Shown piece by piece: positions 43,417 to 51,545 of a DNA stretch of 64,000 bases. A program made the translations under genes and the position numbers. Below the pieces are notes generated by a model, which did no database searches, was not told the DNA's origin, and saw only the letters and a program-made list of their open reading frames with translations. The stretch is from positions 234,789 to 298,788 of the forward strand of contig NZ_LWCC02000142.1 in assembly GCF_001642695.1 (NCBI RefSeq), read 5' to 3'. Source of the DNA: Streptomyces chilikensis. Its GTDB lineage: Bacteria; Actinomycetota; Actinomycetes; Streptomycetales; Streptomycetaceae. Every line of letters starts with the position of its first letter. Position 1 is the first letter of the stretch.

Positions 43417-44676
43417 CTACGTGGATCGGGCGTCCCGTAGCCGGTCGAAACGGGCGATGACCGGGCCTGCGGTGATCCCGTGCAGCACCACTGAGGCCAG
43501 CACGGTGAAGGTGACCACTGCCCACAGCTCCCGCTCCGGGACAGCGAAACCATGCTGGCCCAAGGCGTAGGCAAGGTAGTACAGCGAACCGATCCCCCGG
43601 ACGCCGTACGCCGCCACGACCCAGCGTTCCCGGCTCCCCAGGGAGCTCCGCAGCAGTCCGGCCCACCCCGACAGCGGCCGGATCACCAGCAGCACCAGGC
43701 ATGCGGTGACCGCGCCCTGCCACGTAAGAGCAGACAGGCCGCCCAGCGCGATGAAAGCACCCGTCAAGAACAGCACTGCCGCAGTCAGCAGGCGCTCCAC
43801 CTGCTCCATGAAGTCGTGCAGGACGTTGTAGTAGCCGTGGGACCGCTCGGCGGCCCGGATGGCGCACGCGGTGACGAACACCGACAGGAAGCCGTACCCC
43901 CCGGCGAGTTCCGTCACTCCGTAGGACAGGAAGGTGGCGCCCAGCGCGACGAAGCCCTCCCGGTGCTGGGACAGCCGCAGCGCCCTCGGTCGTGCCCGGA
44001 AGAACAGCCAGCCGAGCAACCGCCCCATCAGCAGTCCGCCCAGCACGCCGACAACGCATTTGTACGCGAGGTCCTGCGCGGCCCACGGGCCGATCCACCC
44101 GGCCGACCAGCCGCTGCCTGCGGCGGCGGCCAGCCCCACGGCCGCGTACGTCAGCGGAAAGGCGAGTCCGTCGTTCAGGCCGGCCTCACTGGTGAGAGCG
44201 AACCGCGCCTCGTCCTCATCGTGTTCGTCATCGGTGGGTTCGCCCACCCGCACTTCCGCGGCGAGCACCGGATCGGTCGGTGCCAGGACAGCCCCCAACA
44301 GCAGCGCGGCGGCCGGGGGCCAGTCCAGCAGCCACCAGGCCACCAGCGCGGTGATCAAGAACGTCAAGGGCATGGTGACACCCAGCAATCGCCAGGTCGC
44401 GCCCCACCGGTGCCGCCCGACGGGTCGGTTGAGTGCCAGCCCCGCACCCATCAGCGAGATGATCACCACGATCTCGGTGACGTGCTCGGCCACCACCCGG
44501 TCATCCACCGGATCGATCACGGGCAGTGGCAGTGGCAGAGGCAGCAGGTACACGCCGATGCCGCACAGCAGGAAGACCAGCGGTAGCGACAGCGGTCGTC
44601 CGGACAGGACCCGAGGCAGCACGGCCGCGAGCAGCGCTCCGCCCCCCAGCCACGCGAATACCGCGTCCGCGCTCAT
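43417..44676 (-). CDS. CPA1-family Na+/H+ antiporter (NhaP-like)
   Basis: 419 aa from the ATG at 44676 (GTG 44679 possible). About 12 hydrophobic segments run through the protein. The CPA1 core motifs are LLLGAVLAPTDPVLAAEVRV (unwound helix with the Thr-Asp) and LTSEAGLNDGLAFPLTYAAV (the ion-binding Asn-Asp). VVAAYGVRGIGSLYYLAYAL is the C-terminal conserved Arg region. It should exchange Na+ or K+ for H+ across the membrane for pH and salt control. No large cytoplasmic RCK or CBS tail. It is monocistronic next to a dead IS3 element. Confidence 0.92.
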   Translation of the reverse strand: MSADAVFAWLGGGALLAAVLPRVLSGRPLSLPLVFLLCGIGVYLLPLPLPLPVIDPVDDRVVAEHVTEIVVIISLMGAGLALNRPVGRHRWGATWRLLGVTMPLTFLITALVAWWLLDWPPAAALLLGAVLAPTDPVLAAEVRVGEPTDDEHDEDEARFALTSEAGLNDGLAFPLTYAAVGLAAAAGSGWSAGWIGPWAAQDLAYKCVVGVLGGLLMGRLLGWLFFRARPRALRLSQHREGFVALGATFLSYGVTELAGGYGFLSVFVTACAIRAAERSHGYYNVLHDFMEQVERLLTAAVLFLTGAFIALGGLSALTWQGAVTACLVLLVIRPLSGWAGLLRSSLGSRERWVVAAYGVRGIGSLYYLAYALGQHGFAVPERELWAVVTFTVLASVVLHGITAGPVIARFDRLRDARST

Positions 44677-44879
44677 CACCGGTACGACCCGCCCTTCTCA
44701 CCACCATGGACCATTGGGTGTGCCCTGCTGGGCGTTCCGGCCGAATACCCCACATCCCGCAGGTCATGGACCACAACGAGCTGCGAGGCTCAAGCCGTCG
44801 TCGGCCGGGCATGGGCGGCTTTCCCGACAGGGACCCACGTGTGGTCGGCGACGAAGACGCAACCTCCCTCCCGCGCGCA

Positions 44880-45215
44880 ATGACGTCGCAAGAACCGAAC
44901 CGATCCACGGATCCGAAGCGGAAGCCGGGGGCGGCGGTGCCGAAGTCGATGAAGGCGGCGGGGATGTCGTCCGCGAAGACGGTGTTGTTCGACCCCGGGT
45001 CGTGGCGGCAGACGACGGGTGCCGGCCGGCCAGGCGGCTGCCGCGGGTGGCGGCGTGGAAGGAGCGGAGCAGGGAGCCGGCAGCGGCCGCCTGGGGATCG
45101 GCCCAGCGCTGGAAGCGGGCGGGCACCCGGCCGGGGAGGCAGGGGTGCCCGTACACCTGGTGGGCGACCGCGGTGTGCCCGCGGGAGGCCGACCGCCGGT
45201 TTCTCCTGTGCGCGG
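44880..45215 (-). pseudogene. Aminoglycoside-phosphotransferase (APH)-like gene, decayed
   Basis: On the minus strand YGHPCLPGRVPARFQRWADP and LLRSFHAATRGSRLAG, then after a frameshift PVVCRHDPGSNNTVFADDIP and AAFIDFGTAAPGFRFGS. These match the APH fold: 'L...HDAT.GS.L', the catalytic loop H-D-x-x-x-x-N, and the 'IDFD.A..G' metal loop, where here Gly replaces the Asp. The N-lobe and C-terminus are missing. Remaining phosphotransferases of this type act on aminoglycosides or small alcohols; this copy is dead. Confidence 0.65.
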
Positions 45216-45220
45216 TTCTT

Positions 45221-45595
45221 TCAGAGGTGGGCTTCCTCTTCCCGCTCGTCGAAGTCCTCGCGTGCGCGTTCGATCGCGGGCATGTTCTGTGAGGCCCATG
45301 CCAGCAGTACGTCGACGGGGTGCCGGAGGGTCTTGCCGAGGGGCGTGATCCGGTACACGACCGCCACGGGGCGGGTGGAGGCGACCTTGCGCTCGACCAC
45401 GCCGTTGCGTTCGAGTCGCCGGAGTGTCGCGGTCAGCGATTTCTGCGTGACCTGGGGGATGGCCCGGCGCAGTTCGTTGAACCGGCACGGGCGTTCACAG
45501 AGTTCGTTGAGGACGCTGAGCGACCACTTGTCGAGGATCTGGTCGAGCAGTTCGCGGTGCGGGGCGTCGATGCGGAGTTCGTCGTCGGTATCCAT
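45221..45595 (-). CDS. HxlR-family transcriptional regulator
   Basis: 124 aa starting MDTDDELRIDAPHRELLDQI. The HxlR winged helix is complete: ILDKWSLSVLNELCERPCRF, NELRRAIPQVTQKSLTATLR and RLERNGVVERKVASTRPVAV, then VYRITPLGKTLRHPVDVLLA and the last helix. The N-terminal Cys found in redox-sensing HxlR proteins (such as HypR) is absent. It is divergent from a RidA-family gene with a 77-bp gap containing a dyad, so it most likely controls that gene and itself. Confidence 0.92.
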   Translation of the reverse strand: MDTDDELRIDAPHRELLDQILDKWSLSVLNELCERPCRFNELRRAIPQVTQKSLTATLRRLERNGVVERKVASTRPVAVVYRITPLGKTLRHPVDVLLAWASQNMPAIERAREDFDEREEEAHL

Positions 45596-45633
45596 GGCGA
45601 AACCTGGTCTCGTTGAAGTGTCCTTCTTCCACT

Positions 45634-45656
45634 AGGTAGCTTAAAGATACTTACCT
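45634..45656. promoter_or_regulatory. Imperfect dyad, putative HxlR operator
   Basis: AGGTA...ACCT at 45634-45656 (AGGTAGCTTAAAGATACTTACCT reads as two unequal half sites) lies between the divergent starts at 45595 and 45673 in locally AT-rich DNA, where an HxlR dimer would be expected. Confidence 0.5.
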
Positions 45657-45672
45657 TGGAGGAGCGAAAGTC

Positions 45673-46083
45673 ATGACTGTTCAGCACTTCACGCCGGAAG
45701 GCATGCTGCAGCCGGTCCCGTACCACCACGTCGCCGTGGGCACCGGGACGAAGCACGTCCACGTCAGCGGGCAGGTCGCGCGCCGGGCCGACGGGACTCC
45801 GGTCGCGCCCGGTGATCTGGCCGGGCAGGTCGCCCAGGCGCTGCGCAACACCGCCATCGGGCTGGCAGGCGCGGGCGCGTCGTTCGCGGACGTGCTGCGC
45901 CTGACGTTCTACGTGACCCGGTGGAGCCCGGAGAAGATCAGCGACTTCATGGGCGGTGTGGAGGCCGTCGCCGACGAGATCGGGCTCCGGCTTCCCCTGC
46001 CGCCCGCCTCCCTCATCGGTGTCGAGTACCTCTTCGAGCCGGATGTTCTCGTCGAGGTCGAGGCGACCGCGCTCCTCGACTGA
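45673..46083 (+). CDS. RidA/YjgF-family protein
   Basis: 136 aa from the ATG at 45673, GGAGGAGCG upstream. The family pattern is complete: HVAVGTGTKHVHVSGQVARR, VAPGDLAGQVAQALRNTAIG, FADVLRLTFYVTRWSPEKIS, PASLIGVEYLFEPDVLVEVE and a last ATALLD. The Arg that binds the substrate carboxylate in typical RidA ('RPAR.AV') is replaced by 'PPASLIGV', so it belongs to the subfamilies with changed substrates and not to the enamine deaminase proper. It is divergent from an HxlR regulator and probably induced by a reactive compound (inference). Confidence 0.9.
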   Translation: MTVQHFTPEGMLQPVPYHHVAVGTGTKHVHVSGQVARRADGTPVAPGDLAGQVAQALRNTAIGLAGAGASFADVLRLTFYVTRWSPEKISDFMGGVEAVADEIGLRLPLPPASLIGVEYLFEPDVLVEVEATALLD

Positions 46084-46129
46084 TCTTCGAGGCGGTCCAG
46101 CCGTACCTCGACGCGGCCGCGTGAAGGAG

Positions 46130-46450
46130 TGGCGGTGGCCGGCCCGCTGCCGGCCGGCACGGTGTCCTTGCGGAACCGTCTGCGCTGCCGGAACGCGAGC
46201 GACGGGTCGAGGTGGTCGATGATGCGGTCCGCGGCCGGCTTCGCCGCCCCGAACAACGGCGCCGACCGCCGCAGGGTGAGGTTCGTGCGTCATTACGCGG
46301 CAACCAGGACCCGGTCCCCCCGAGGCAGGCTCCAGGGCCTGCCCCTGCGGACCGGGTCCGCGCCCTTGCGCCGCAGCGCGGTGACCAGATTGCCGGACCG
46401 ACGCGGGCTCAGCCCGGTGAACGGGTTGCCCCGGAGGGCTCCGGCGCCGT
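46130..46450 (-). pseudogene. IS5-family transposase, N-terminal half remnant
   Basis: Minus-strand pieces NPFTGLSPRRSGNLVTALRR and KGADPVRRGRPWSLPRGDRV, then a stop, and after a frameshift APLFGAAKPAADRIIDHLDP and SLAFRQRRRFRKDTVPAGSG correspond to the helical N-terminus of the IS5 subgroup with 'LAPLFGVSKSAADRIIDHLGP...RFRKDTVLIVDGTL'. The DDE half is gone. Confidence 0.7.
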
Positions 46451-46475
46451 GATCACCACACACGGTCGAATCGCT

Positions 46476-47201
46476 TCAGGGGACCAGTGCATCGGTGACC
46501 CGGGCCAGTCGGGAGGCGGGCCAGGCGAAATGGTTGGCCGGGTTGCGGAAGGAGTGTCCGCCGTCGTTGATCCGGTAGCCGCCCTCAGCCGTGGACCAGG
46601 ACACGTGACCGCACGGCCCCCCGTCGTCCAGAAGGGCCTCGGCGAACCGCTCGGGCTGCTCGACCCGGGTTCGGGCGCGCAGTGCCGCCGTCAGGCGGTC
46701 GACGGCATCCTCCGGCACGGCGTCGTCACCGAACGCGGGCAGCAGGAGCAGCAGCCGGGCGTGGGGATCCGTGGTGCTGCCGCCTGGCAGGCCGTTGTCC
46801 GCCGCGGCGGTCAGCTCGGACCACGACAGGCCGGGGCCCATGAAGTGCCCTTCGTCCTGTGCGAGGTGTTCCACCGCGTCCCAGTCGGGGTGGTGCAGGA
46901 GGTAGTCGACGCCTTCGTCCTCCTTGAAGGCGCGGTACACCACGTACAGGCGATGGCGAGCGGCGAGCGGCACCGTGAAGACGGGCCAGGTCTCGCCTCC
47001 CAGCAGCCGGGACTGCAGAGCTCCAGCCGCTTGCTCGTCGGCGCCGCCTACGAGTTCCTCAGCCGCTTCGCCGTCGGAGTAGCAGTTGTACAGATGGCCC
47101 AGCCAGAACAGGTGGTCGCCCAGGAGCTCGGGCAGGTGGACGAATGGGCCGCTGTCGTAGCCGGGCAGCCGAGCGGGGTGAGTCTCCGAGGTGTTCGTCA
47201 C
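46476..47201 (-). CDS. Conserved hypothetical protein
   Basis: 241 aa from the GTG at 47201 (VTNTSETHPARLPGYDSGPF). This start is chosen because GGGGGAGG is 9 nt upstream, whereas the ATG at 47210 directly abuts it. The protein is soluble and mixed: VHLPELLGDHLFWLGHLYNC, TVPLAARHRLYVVYRAFKED, DYLLHHPDWDAVEHLAQDEG, LLLLPAFGDDAVPEDAVDRL. It looks like a Streptomyces-restricted family; I recognise no domain. The 47202-47624 stretch upstream contains no supported gene. Confidence 0.65.
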   Translation of the reverse strand: MTNTSETHPARLPGYDSGPFVHLPELLGDHLFWLGHLYNCYSDGEAAEELVGGADEQAAGALQSRLLGGETWPVFTVPLAARHRLYVVYRAFKEDEGVDYLLHHPDWDAVEHLAQDEGHFMGPGLSWSELTAAADNGLPGGSTTDPHARLLLLLPAFGDDAVPEDAVDRLTAALRARTRVEQPERFAEALLDDGGPCGHVSWSTAEGGYRINDGGHSFRNPANHFAWPASRLARVTDALVP

Positions 47202-47624
47202 GGAGGTCATCCTCCCCCGGTGGTCCCACCGGCGTCAGGGACGGCACCGGAGGGCTTTGCGGCACAGCTCTTGGGCCGTGCGGGAGAGGGGGAGGCCCGT
47301 CCCCGTCAAAGCGTTGTCGGTCTCATCTCCTCGGTTCGCAGCGGTGCACGGCGGCAGGAACACATGACGAAGGACTTCATCCTGCCCGGGCGGGAGCCTG
47401 ACAGGGCGAACGTTGCCCGATGCGGCACCAGGCCCTGTCCGGCAAATGATCTTGTCGAGTCGAAGCGCGACAGTCGTCACGAAGCAGCTTGTCGTTACCG
47501 GATGGGACCGCGCATTCCGCGCCGGCGGGTGAACGCTGGGGCCGACGGGTCTGGGCGGCAGATCTGACGGACAGGACCGGTGGGTGGTGATCGAGCTGTC
47601 AGTGGCTGTCCCTAGGGTCCCCCC

Positions 47625-48776
47625 ATGACAAGAGACCTGGTCCAGGATTCGTGGAACCGTATCGACGAGTGGCTGCGCGAGCACGCCCCCCGCACCTTCG
47701 CCACGCTGGGGCCACCTGCCGGCCATGAGGAGATGGCGGCGGCGCAGGAGGAACTGGGTGTCACCTTCCCTCCCGACCTGATCGCGTCACTGCTCCGGCA
47801 CGACGGGGCCGTGGACGGGGCGGAGGCCTTCCTGTTCAGCACGCACGACCGGCTGCTCGGAGTGGCGGGGATCATCGAGGACACCACGTTCATGCGCTGC
47901 CTCGCCGAAGACCTCGACGAGGAGGAGGCCGAGTCCTACTGGCACCACGGTTACGTGAAGTTCGGTTCCTACGGGGTGACGTCCGACGGTCTCATGGTCG
48001 ACTGCCGCCCCGGGCGGGACTCGTTCGGTGCGGTCGGACGGTTCTTCGACGAGACCGGTACCGATTTCGGGCGCGCCGACTCGCTGGGTGAGTATCTGGC
48101 GGAGCTGGCCGACCAGCTCGAGCGCGGCCAGGACGGGGGTGCCGTCACCTTCAACGGCCGGCTGTTCTGGGAGCTGGCCAGCCCCGCCGGCCCGGAGTGG
48201 GGCAGCGCCGACGATCCCCTTCCCGCACCGGACGAGCAGCTGCCGGAGCTGGACCTCTCCTGCAGCCCCACCGACCTCCTCCACGTGAGCCGTCTGGACG
48301 AATTCGAGGAACTCGGCGCGCTGATCGCGGTCCTGCCGCGTGAGCGGGTGGCCGATGCCGCGCGGAAGCAGCTGCGCAGACTGGCCGTCGAGACGGGCCT
48401 GGAAAAGTACCCGGAGGTCAGGTCGGCCCTGGACGCGTGGGAGCGCGGTGAAACTCCACCACGGCCGCAGCAGACCGACCCGCTGGCCCTGCGGCTGCGC
48501 AAGGTGCTGGCGCAGGCGGACACCCACCGGGACAACCTTCGCAAGCGGGCCGCGGAGGAGGTGGTCCACGGGATCTGGGGCTCGCCCCACAAGTCCGTGT
48601 GCGGGATCGCGGGGACCCGCAGCCGCCTCACGGCCGACTGGCGTGCGGACCTGCACGCGGACCTGGGCAACCCGCCGCTGCCGTCGATACCCGACGAGCG
48701 CTTCTGGGGGGCCCTGCGCAACCCCGCCGTCGACTCCGGCTGGTGGGCAGCCCAGTACGCCCAGGACCAGGGCTGA
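47625..48776 (+). CDS. SMI1/KNR4 (SUKH) domain protein, large form
   Basis: 383 aa starting MTRDLVQDSWNRIDEWLREH. Residues 1-190 are a SUKH domain with the characteristic GHEEMAAAQEELGVTFPPDL (helix and 'LG..FP.DL' turn), IASLLRHDGAVDGAEAF, YWHHGYVKFGSYGVTSDGLM and VGRFFDETGTDFGRADSLGE. The remaining 190 residues form a second, helical part (DEFEELGALIAVLPRERVAD, AARKQLRRLAVETGLEKYPE) without recognised function. It could be an immunity protein or adaptor, but no toxin gene is adjacent. It ends in a strong terminator. Confidence 0.85.
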   Translation: MTRDLVQDSWNRIDEWLREHAPRTFATLGPPAGHEEMAAAQEELGVTFPPDLIASLLRHDGAVDGAEAFLFSTHDRLLGVAGIIEDTTFMRCLAEDLDEEEAESYWHHGYVKFGSYGVTSDGLMVDCRPGRDSFGAVGRFFDETGTDFGRADSLGEYLAELADQLERGQDGGAVTFNGRLFWELASPAGPEWGSADDPLPAPDEQLPELDLSCSPTDLLHVSRLDEFEELGALIAVLPRERVADAARKQLRRLAVETGLEKYPEVRSALDAWERGETPPRPQQTDPLALRLRKVLAQADTHRDNLRKRAAEEVVHGIWGSPHKSVCGIAGTRSRLTADWRADLHADLGNPPLPSIPDERFWGALRNPAVDSGWWAAQYAQDQG

Positions 48777-48800
48777 TCCCCGAGGGCTCCCGTTCCGCGT

Positions 48801-48839
48801 GGGCGCTTGGTCCGGCAGGGCCCGCCGGACCAAGCGCCC
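48801..48839. terminator. Hairpin terminator (16-bp perfect stem)
   Basis: Arms 48801-48816 and 48824-48839 are exact reverse complements around a 7-nt loop, 25 bp after the SMI1-type gene. Confidence 0.88.
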
Positions 48840-48999
48840 GGTCGCACCGGGACCGGCGGACAGGGCGTGCGAGGGCCGGCCGCCCGGACCGCGGGGTCGC
48901 TCAGGCGGCTGCGGAACTGCGGAAGCGGTGACGTCGGCTCCGCTTCGCTCAGGCCGGTGACGGGCAGCGCCGCACCGGCGACAACCAACCGCTATGCCT

Positions 49000-49140
49000 C
49001 GCCCGGCTGAAGCCGCAGGTCGGAGGAGCAGGCACGGCCGCGTTCCCGGCGGAGCACTGGAGGGCGAGCAGTGCCTCGGCCGGTGCCGCCGCCCGTGACC
49101 CGGGCGCGCGGGCAGCCGCCGGGGCCTGCCGCCTTTCGCC
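49000..49140 (-). pseudogene. DUF4157-like N-terminal scrap
   Basis: In the gene-less stretch 48840-49786 the minus strand reads AEALLALQCSAGNAAVPAP, the start signature of DUF4157-containing proteins ('..LL.LQR.AGNAAV..L'), many of which are cargo of contractile injection systems. Nothing downstream continues the protein, so it is a relic at best. The rest of the 950 bp holds no gene I can support. Confidence 0.35.
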
Positions 49141-49786
49141 GCCCGGCTGTTGGCGTGGTCGTACGAGGCGCTCCTCCCGGCATCGGTGTGCGTGCCTTCC
49201 CGGTGTACCGCGCGGCCCGGCCCCCGGCCGTGTACGCGCGGGCGGACCCGGGTTCCTCCGCGTCGCCCTCCGGGTTTCCCCGCACCGGGCTTCTTCGGTG
49301 CCGCCGCTCCAGGGTGAGGACGGCTTGGTGATGGACGTCATGCGGCTCGGGCTGCGGCGGGCTCTGCGGGAGGTCCGCCAGGAGACGCCGCCCAAGGCTT
49401 CACCTGACAATTCGCAGCTCAGCCGCTGGTCGCTTCCGTCACGGTCGACGAGAAGCTCATCGAGGGGCCGAAGGGAACCGGAGTGCCCATTCCACCGGCT
49501 GTGGCCGCCGATTGGCATGGGTGGTGCCAGGTGATCGGCAGAGCGTCCTCGTAGATCTACGAGCAAGGCTGCAGTCGGTGCGATCGGCGGTGCCGCGTGC
49601 TGGTTTCGCTCTATCCGTGGAGTTAGAGTGGAGGAACAAAAGTATTCCAGCCCTCACCCGTTCGCTGCTCCGCTTGACGGCCTTGTGAAGGATCGTCGCG
49701 TAGCAGCCCGTCCGCCTTTCGGCACATGCTGCTCGGACTGCAGGACGCAGTGAGACGGACGAGAGTGGTCCTTTACGCGCCTGTAT

Positions 49787-49918
49787 GCCGTGGAGGGAAT
49801 CTCCGGCGATACGGGCCGCACCAGGGGTTGAGCCCTGGAGAACTGGTTGTGCGCCGTGGAGGGAATCTCCGGCATCACAGATCACGTCAGGGCTGAGCCT
49901 TTCGACGGATTAGAAAAT
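49787..49918 (+). repeat. Two 66-bp imperfect direct repeats with hairpins in the leader
   Basis: 49787-49852 and 49853-49918 both begin with the same 21 nt (GCCGTGGAGGGAATCTCCGG plus C), which can form a small hairpin (GCC/GGC and GGAG/CTCC around GGAAT), and share a later AGGG-TTGAGCC-type stretch. They lie directly upstream of the proline-rich secreted protein and probably in its 5' leader. Confidence 0.6.
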
Positions 49919-49929
49919 CTGGAAGCGCG

Positions 49930-51114
49930 ATGACCAAACTACCTCGACGCCAGGTTTCCCGCGTTGTTGGCTCGTCCTTCCTGGCAGCCGTCCTCACAGT
50001 GACCGCGGGAGCGTCTGCGACTGCAGTGGTGTCGGACGATGCGGTGAGGCAAACGGTGGGCGTCGTGTCCGAGGGCCCGCCCCCGCCGCCGCCTCCTCCG
50101 CCTCCGCCGGAGCCTCCGCCGGAGCCGCCACCGGAGCCTCCGCCGGAACCCCCGCCGGAGCCCCCGCCTGAGCCGCCGAAACCCCCGGAGCCTCCGCCGG
50201 AGCCGCAGAAACCGGACGAGCAGCCGCCGGAGCAGCCGAAACCGGAGGAGCAGCCGCCGGAGCAGCCGAAACCGGACGAGCTGGAGAAGGAGGGGAACGA
50301 GCTCATCGGGAAGCTGGACGCATCGGAGAAGACGAAGAAGGAAGTCAAGGACGCGTTGAACAAGGCGCTCAGCGTGGTCAAGGATCCGAATGCGTCGGCG
50401 GAGGACAAGGCCCTTTACGGAAGCATCGCGAAGGGAATCAACACCACACTGAAGGAGATACAGAGCGCGGGTACGTCTCCGAAGGAGAAGGCTGCGTACA
50501 CGAAGATTCTTCAAGCGACCAACAAGGCGATGAGCCTGGCCGCGAACCCGAAGGTCTCACCCGAGGACAAGCAGACGTACAAGGAGATCGCAGAGTATCT
50601 GGCGGAGACCGCAGGGTTCGCCAAGGGCCTTCCCGCGCAGCAGAAAGCTTTCACGCTGACGGAAGCTGCCTTCCTTGCCGCCGGAGTGCTGGCTTATCAG
50701 AACCCGGAGACGAGGCCGACGGACCCGAAGGATCGCGAGGCCGTCAAGCAGAACCTGAAGAAGAGCGCCGAAGCACTGGCGACTCTCAGGAATCCCGAAG
50801 CATCTCCGCAGGATCGTAGTGAAGCCCAGAAAACGGTGGACCAGCTGAAGGGCTCGCTCCAGAATTCCCAGTACCTGGCCTTCGTCGAGGAGCTCAAGCG
50901 CTACAAGGCGCCCAGTGCCTGTCTCGACGCGGTGGAGAACCGTACGCGTGAGGCCGGCTGGCCAGAGGGTTCGCTCTGGGGTGTCACCGACCCGTCGTGC
51001 GCCGACACGGTGACACAGATCGCCGGTGACACCAGTAGCCAGTGGAACGCTCTGTTCGTCTGCTTGCAGCAGAGTCCCTTCTCCTCGTGTGTGGTCAAGG
51101 TCCCGAAGGTGTGA
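49930..51114 (+). CDS. Secreted protein with a long proline-rich stalk and helical head
   Basis: 394 aa from the ATG at 49930, GGAAG upstream. Residues 1-32 are a signal peptide (MTKLPRRQVSRVVGSSFLAA). Residues 50-115 are almost pure Pro/Glu, with runs of PPPEPP and PEQPKPEE, a rigid polyproline stalk. Residues 116-340 are Lys-rich helices with repeated '[NS]P.[AV]S.EDK..Y..I' elements (KDPNASAEDKALYGSIAKGI, ANPKVSPEDKQTYKEIAEYL), giving an internal repeat of about 45 aa. The last 60 residues contain four Cys (CLDAVENRTREAG, CADTVTQIAGD, CLQQSPFSSCVVK). No sorting signal or known domain. A surface-exposed or released adhesin-like role is only an inference. Confidence 0.8.
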   Translation: MTKLPRRQVSRVVGSSFLAAVLTVTAGASATAVVSDDAVRQTVGVVSEGPPPPPPPPPPPEPPPEPPPEPPPEPPPEPPPEPPKPPEPPPEPQKPDEQPPEQPKPEEQPPEQPKPDELEKEGNELIGKLDASEKTKKEVKDALNKALSVVKDPNASAEDKALYGSIAKGINTTLKEIQSAGTSPKEKAAYTKILQATNKAMSLAANPKVSPEDKQTYKEIAEYLAETAGFAKGLPAQQKAFTLTEAAFLAAGVLAYQNPETRPTDPKDREAVKQNLKKSAEALATLRNPEASPQDRSEAQKTVDQLKGSLQNSQYLAFVEELKRYKAPSACLDAVENRTREAGWPEGSLWGVTDPSCADTVTQIAGDTSSQWNALFVCLQQSPFSSCVVKVPKV

Positions 51115-51545
51115 GGAACCGGACCGGACCGTCGGCCCATGGCGGTGCAACCGATCGATCCGGCAGCCGAGGACCCCTCGGTCGACGGCTGTCGGCGCCG
51201 GTCGGCCGCACGCTCACGACGCCTTGGGCTCTTTCAGCGTGACCACCGATCGGGTGATGGCCTCGGTACCCGTGACGGACACGTCTCCCGTACTGCCGGC
51301 GGAGAGAGCGACACCGGCCGGCTGTGGCAGGCCCTGACCGAAGTGCTCCCCGCCACGGGCTGCCGGCGGCCGGCTGGTCCTGGCCGTCGAGGCCACCTGC
51401 CGGCTGCGGCAGGACACCCGCACCTCGCCGCAGCGCATCCTGTGCCGCACTCCCGGACGCGGCGGGGGCCGGCACGCCCCGTCCCCGGCCGGCCGCACCC
51501 GGCAGGATCCCGGCCGTGCCGCACGACGGCCCGTACGTTGGTTCC
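51115..51545. other. 431-bp stretch without a complete gene
   Basis: The minus strand reads GVALSAGSTGDVSVTGTEAI and TRSVVTLKEPKAS to a stop at 51214, which looks like the end of a beta-rich domain, but nothing upstream continues it. It may be the remains of another secreted protein. The promoter of the amidohydrolase gene must be here. Confidence 0.35.

Noticed and set aside
51214-51498. Minus-strand frame ending in TRSVVTLKEPKAS
   Set aside because: Only the last 35 residues look like protein and nothing upstream continues it.
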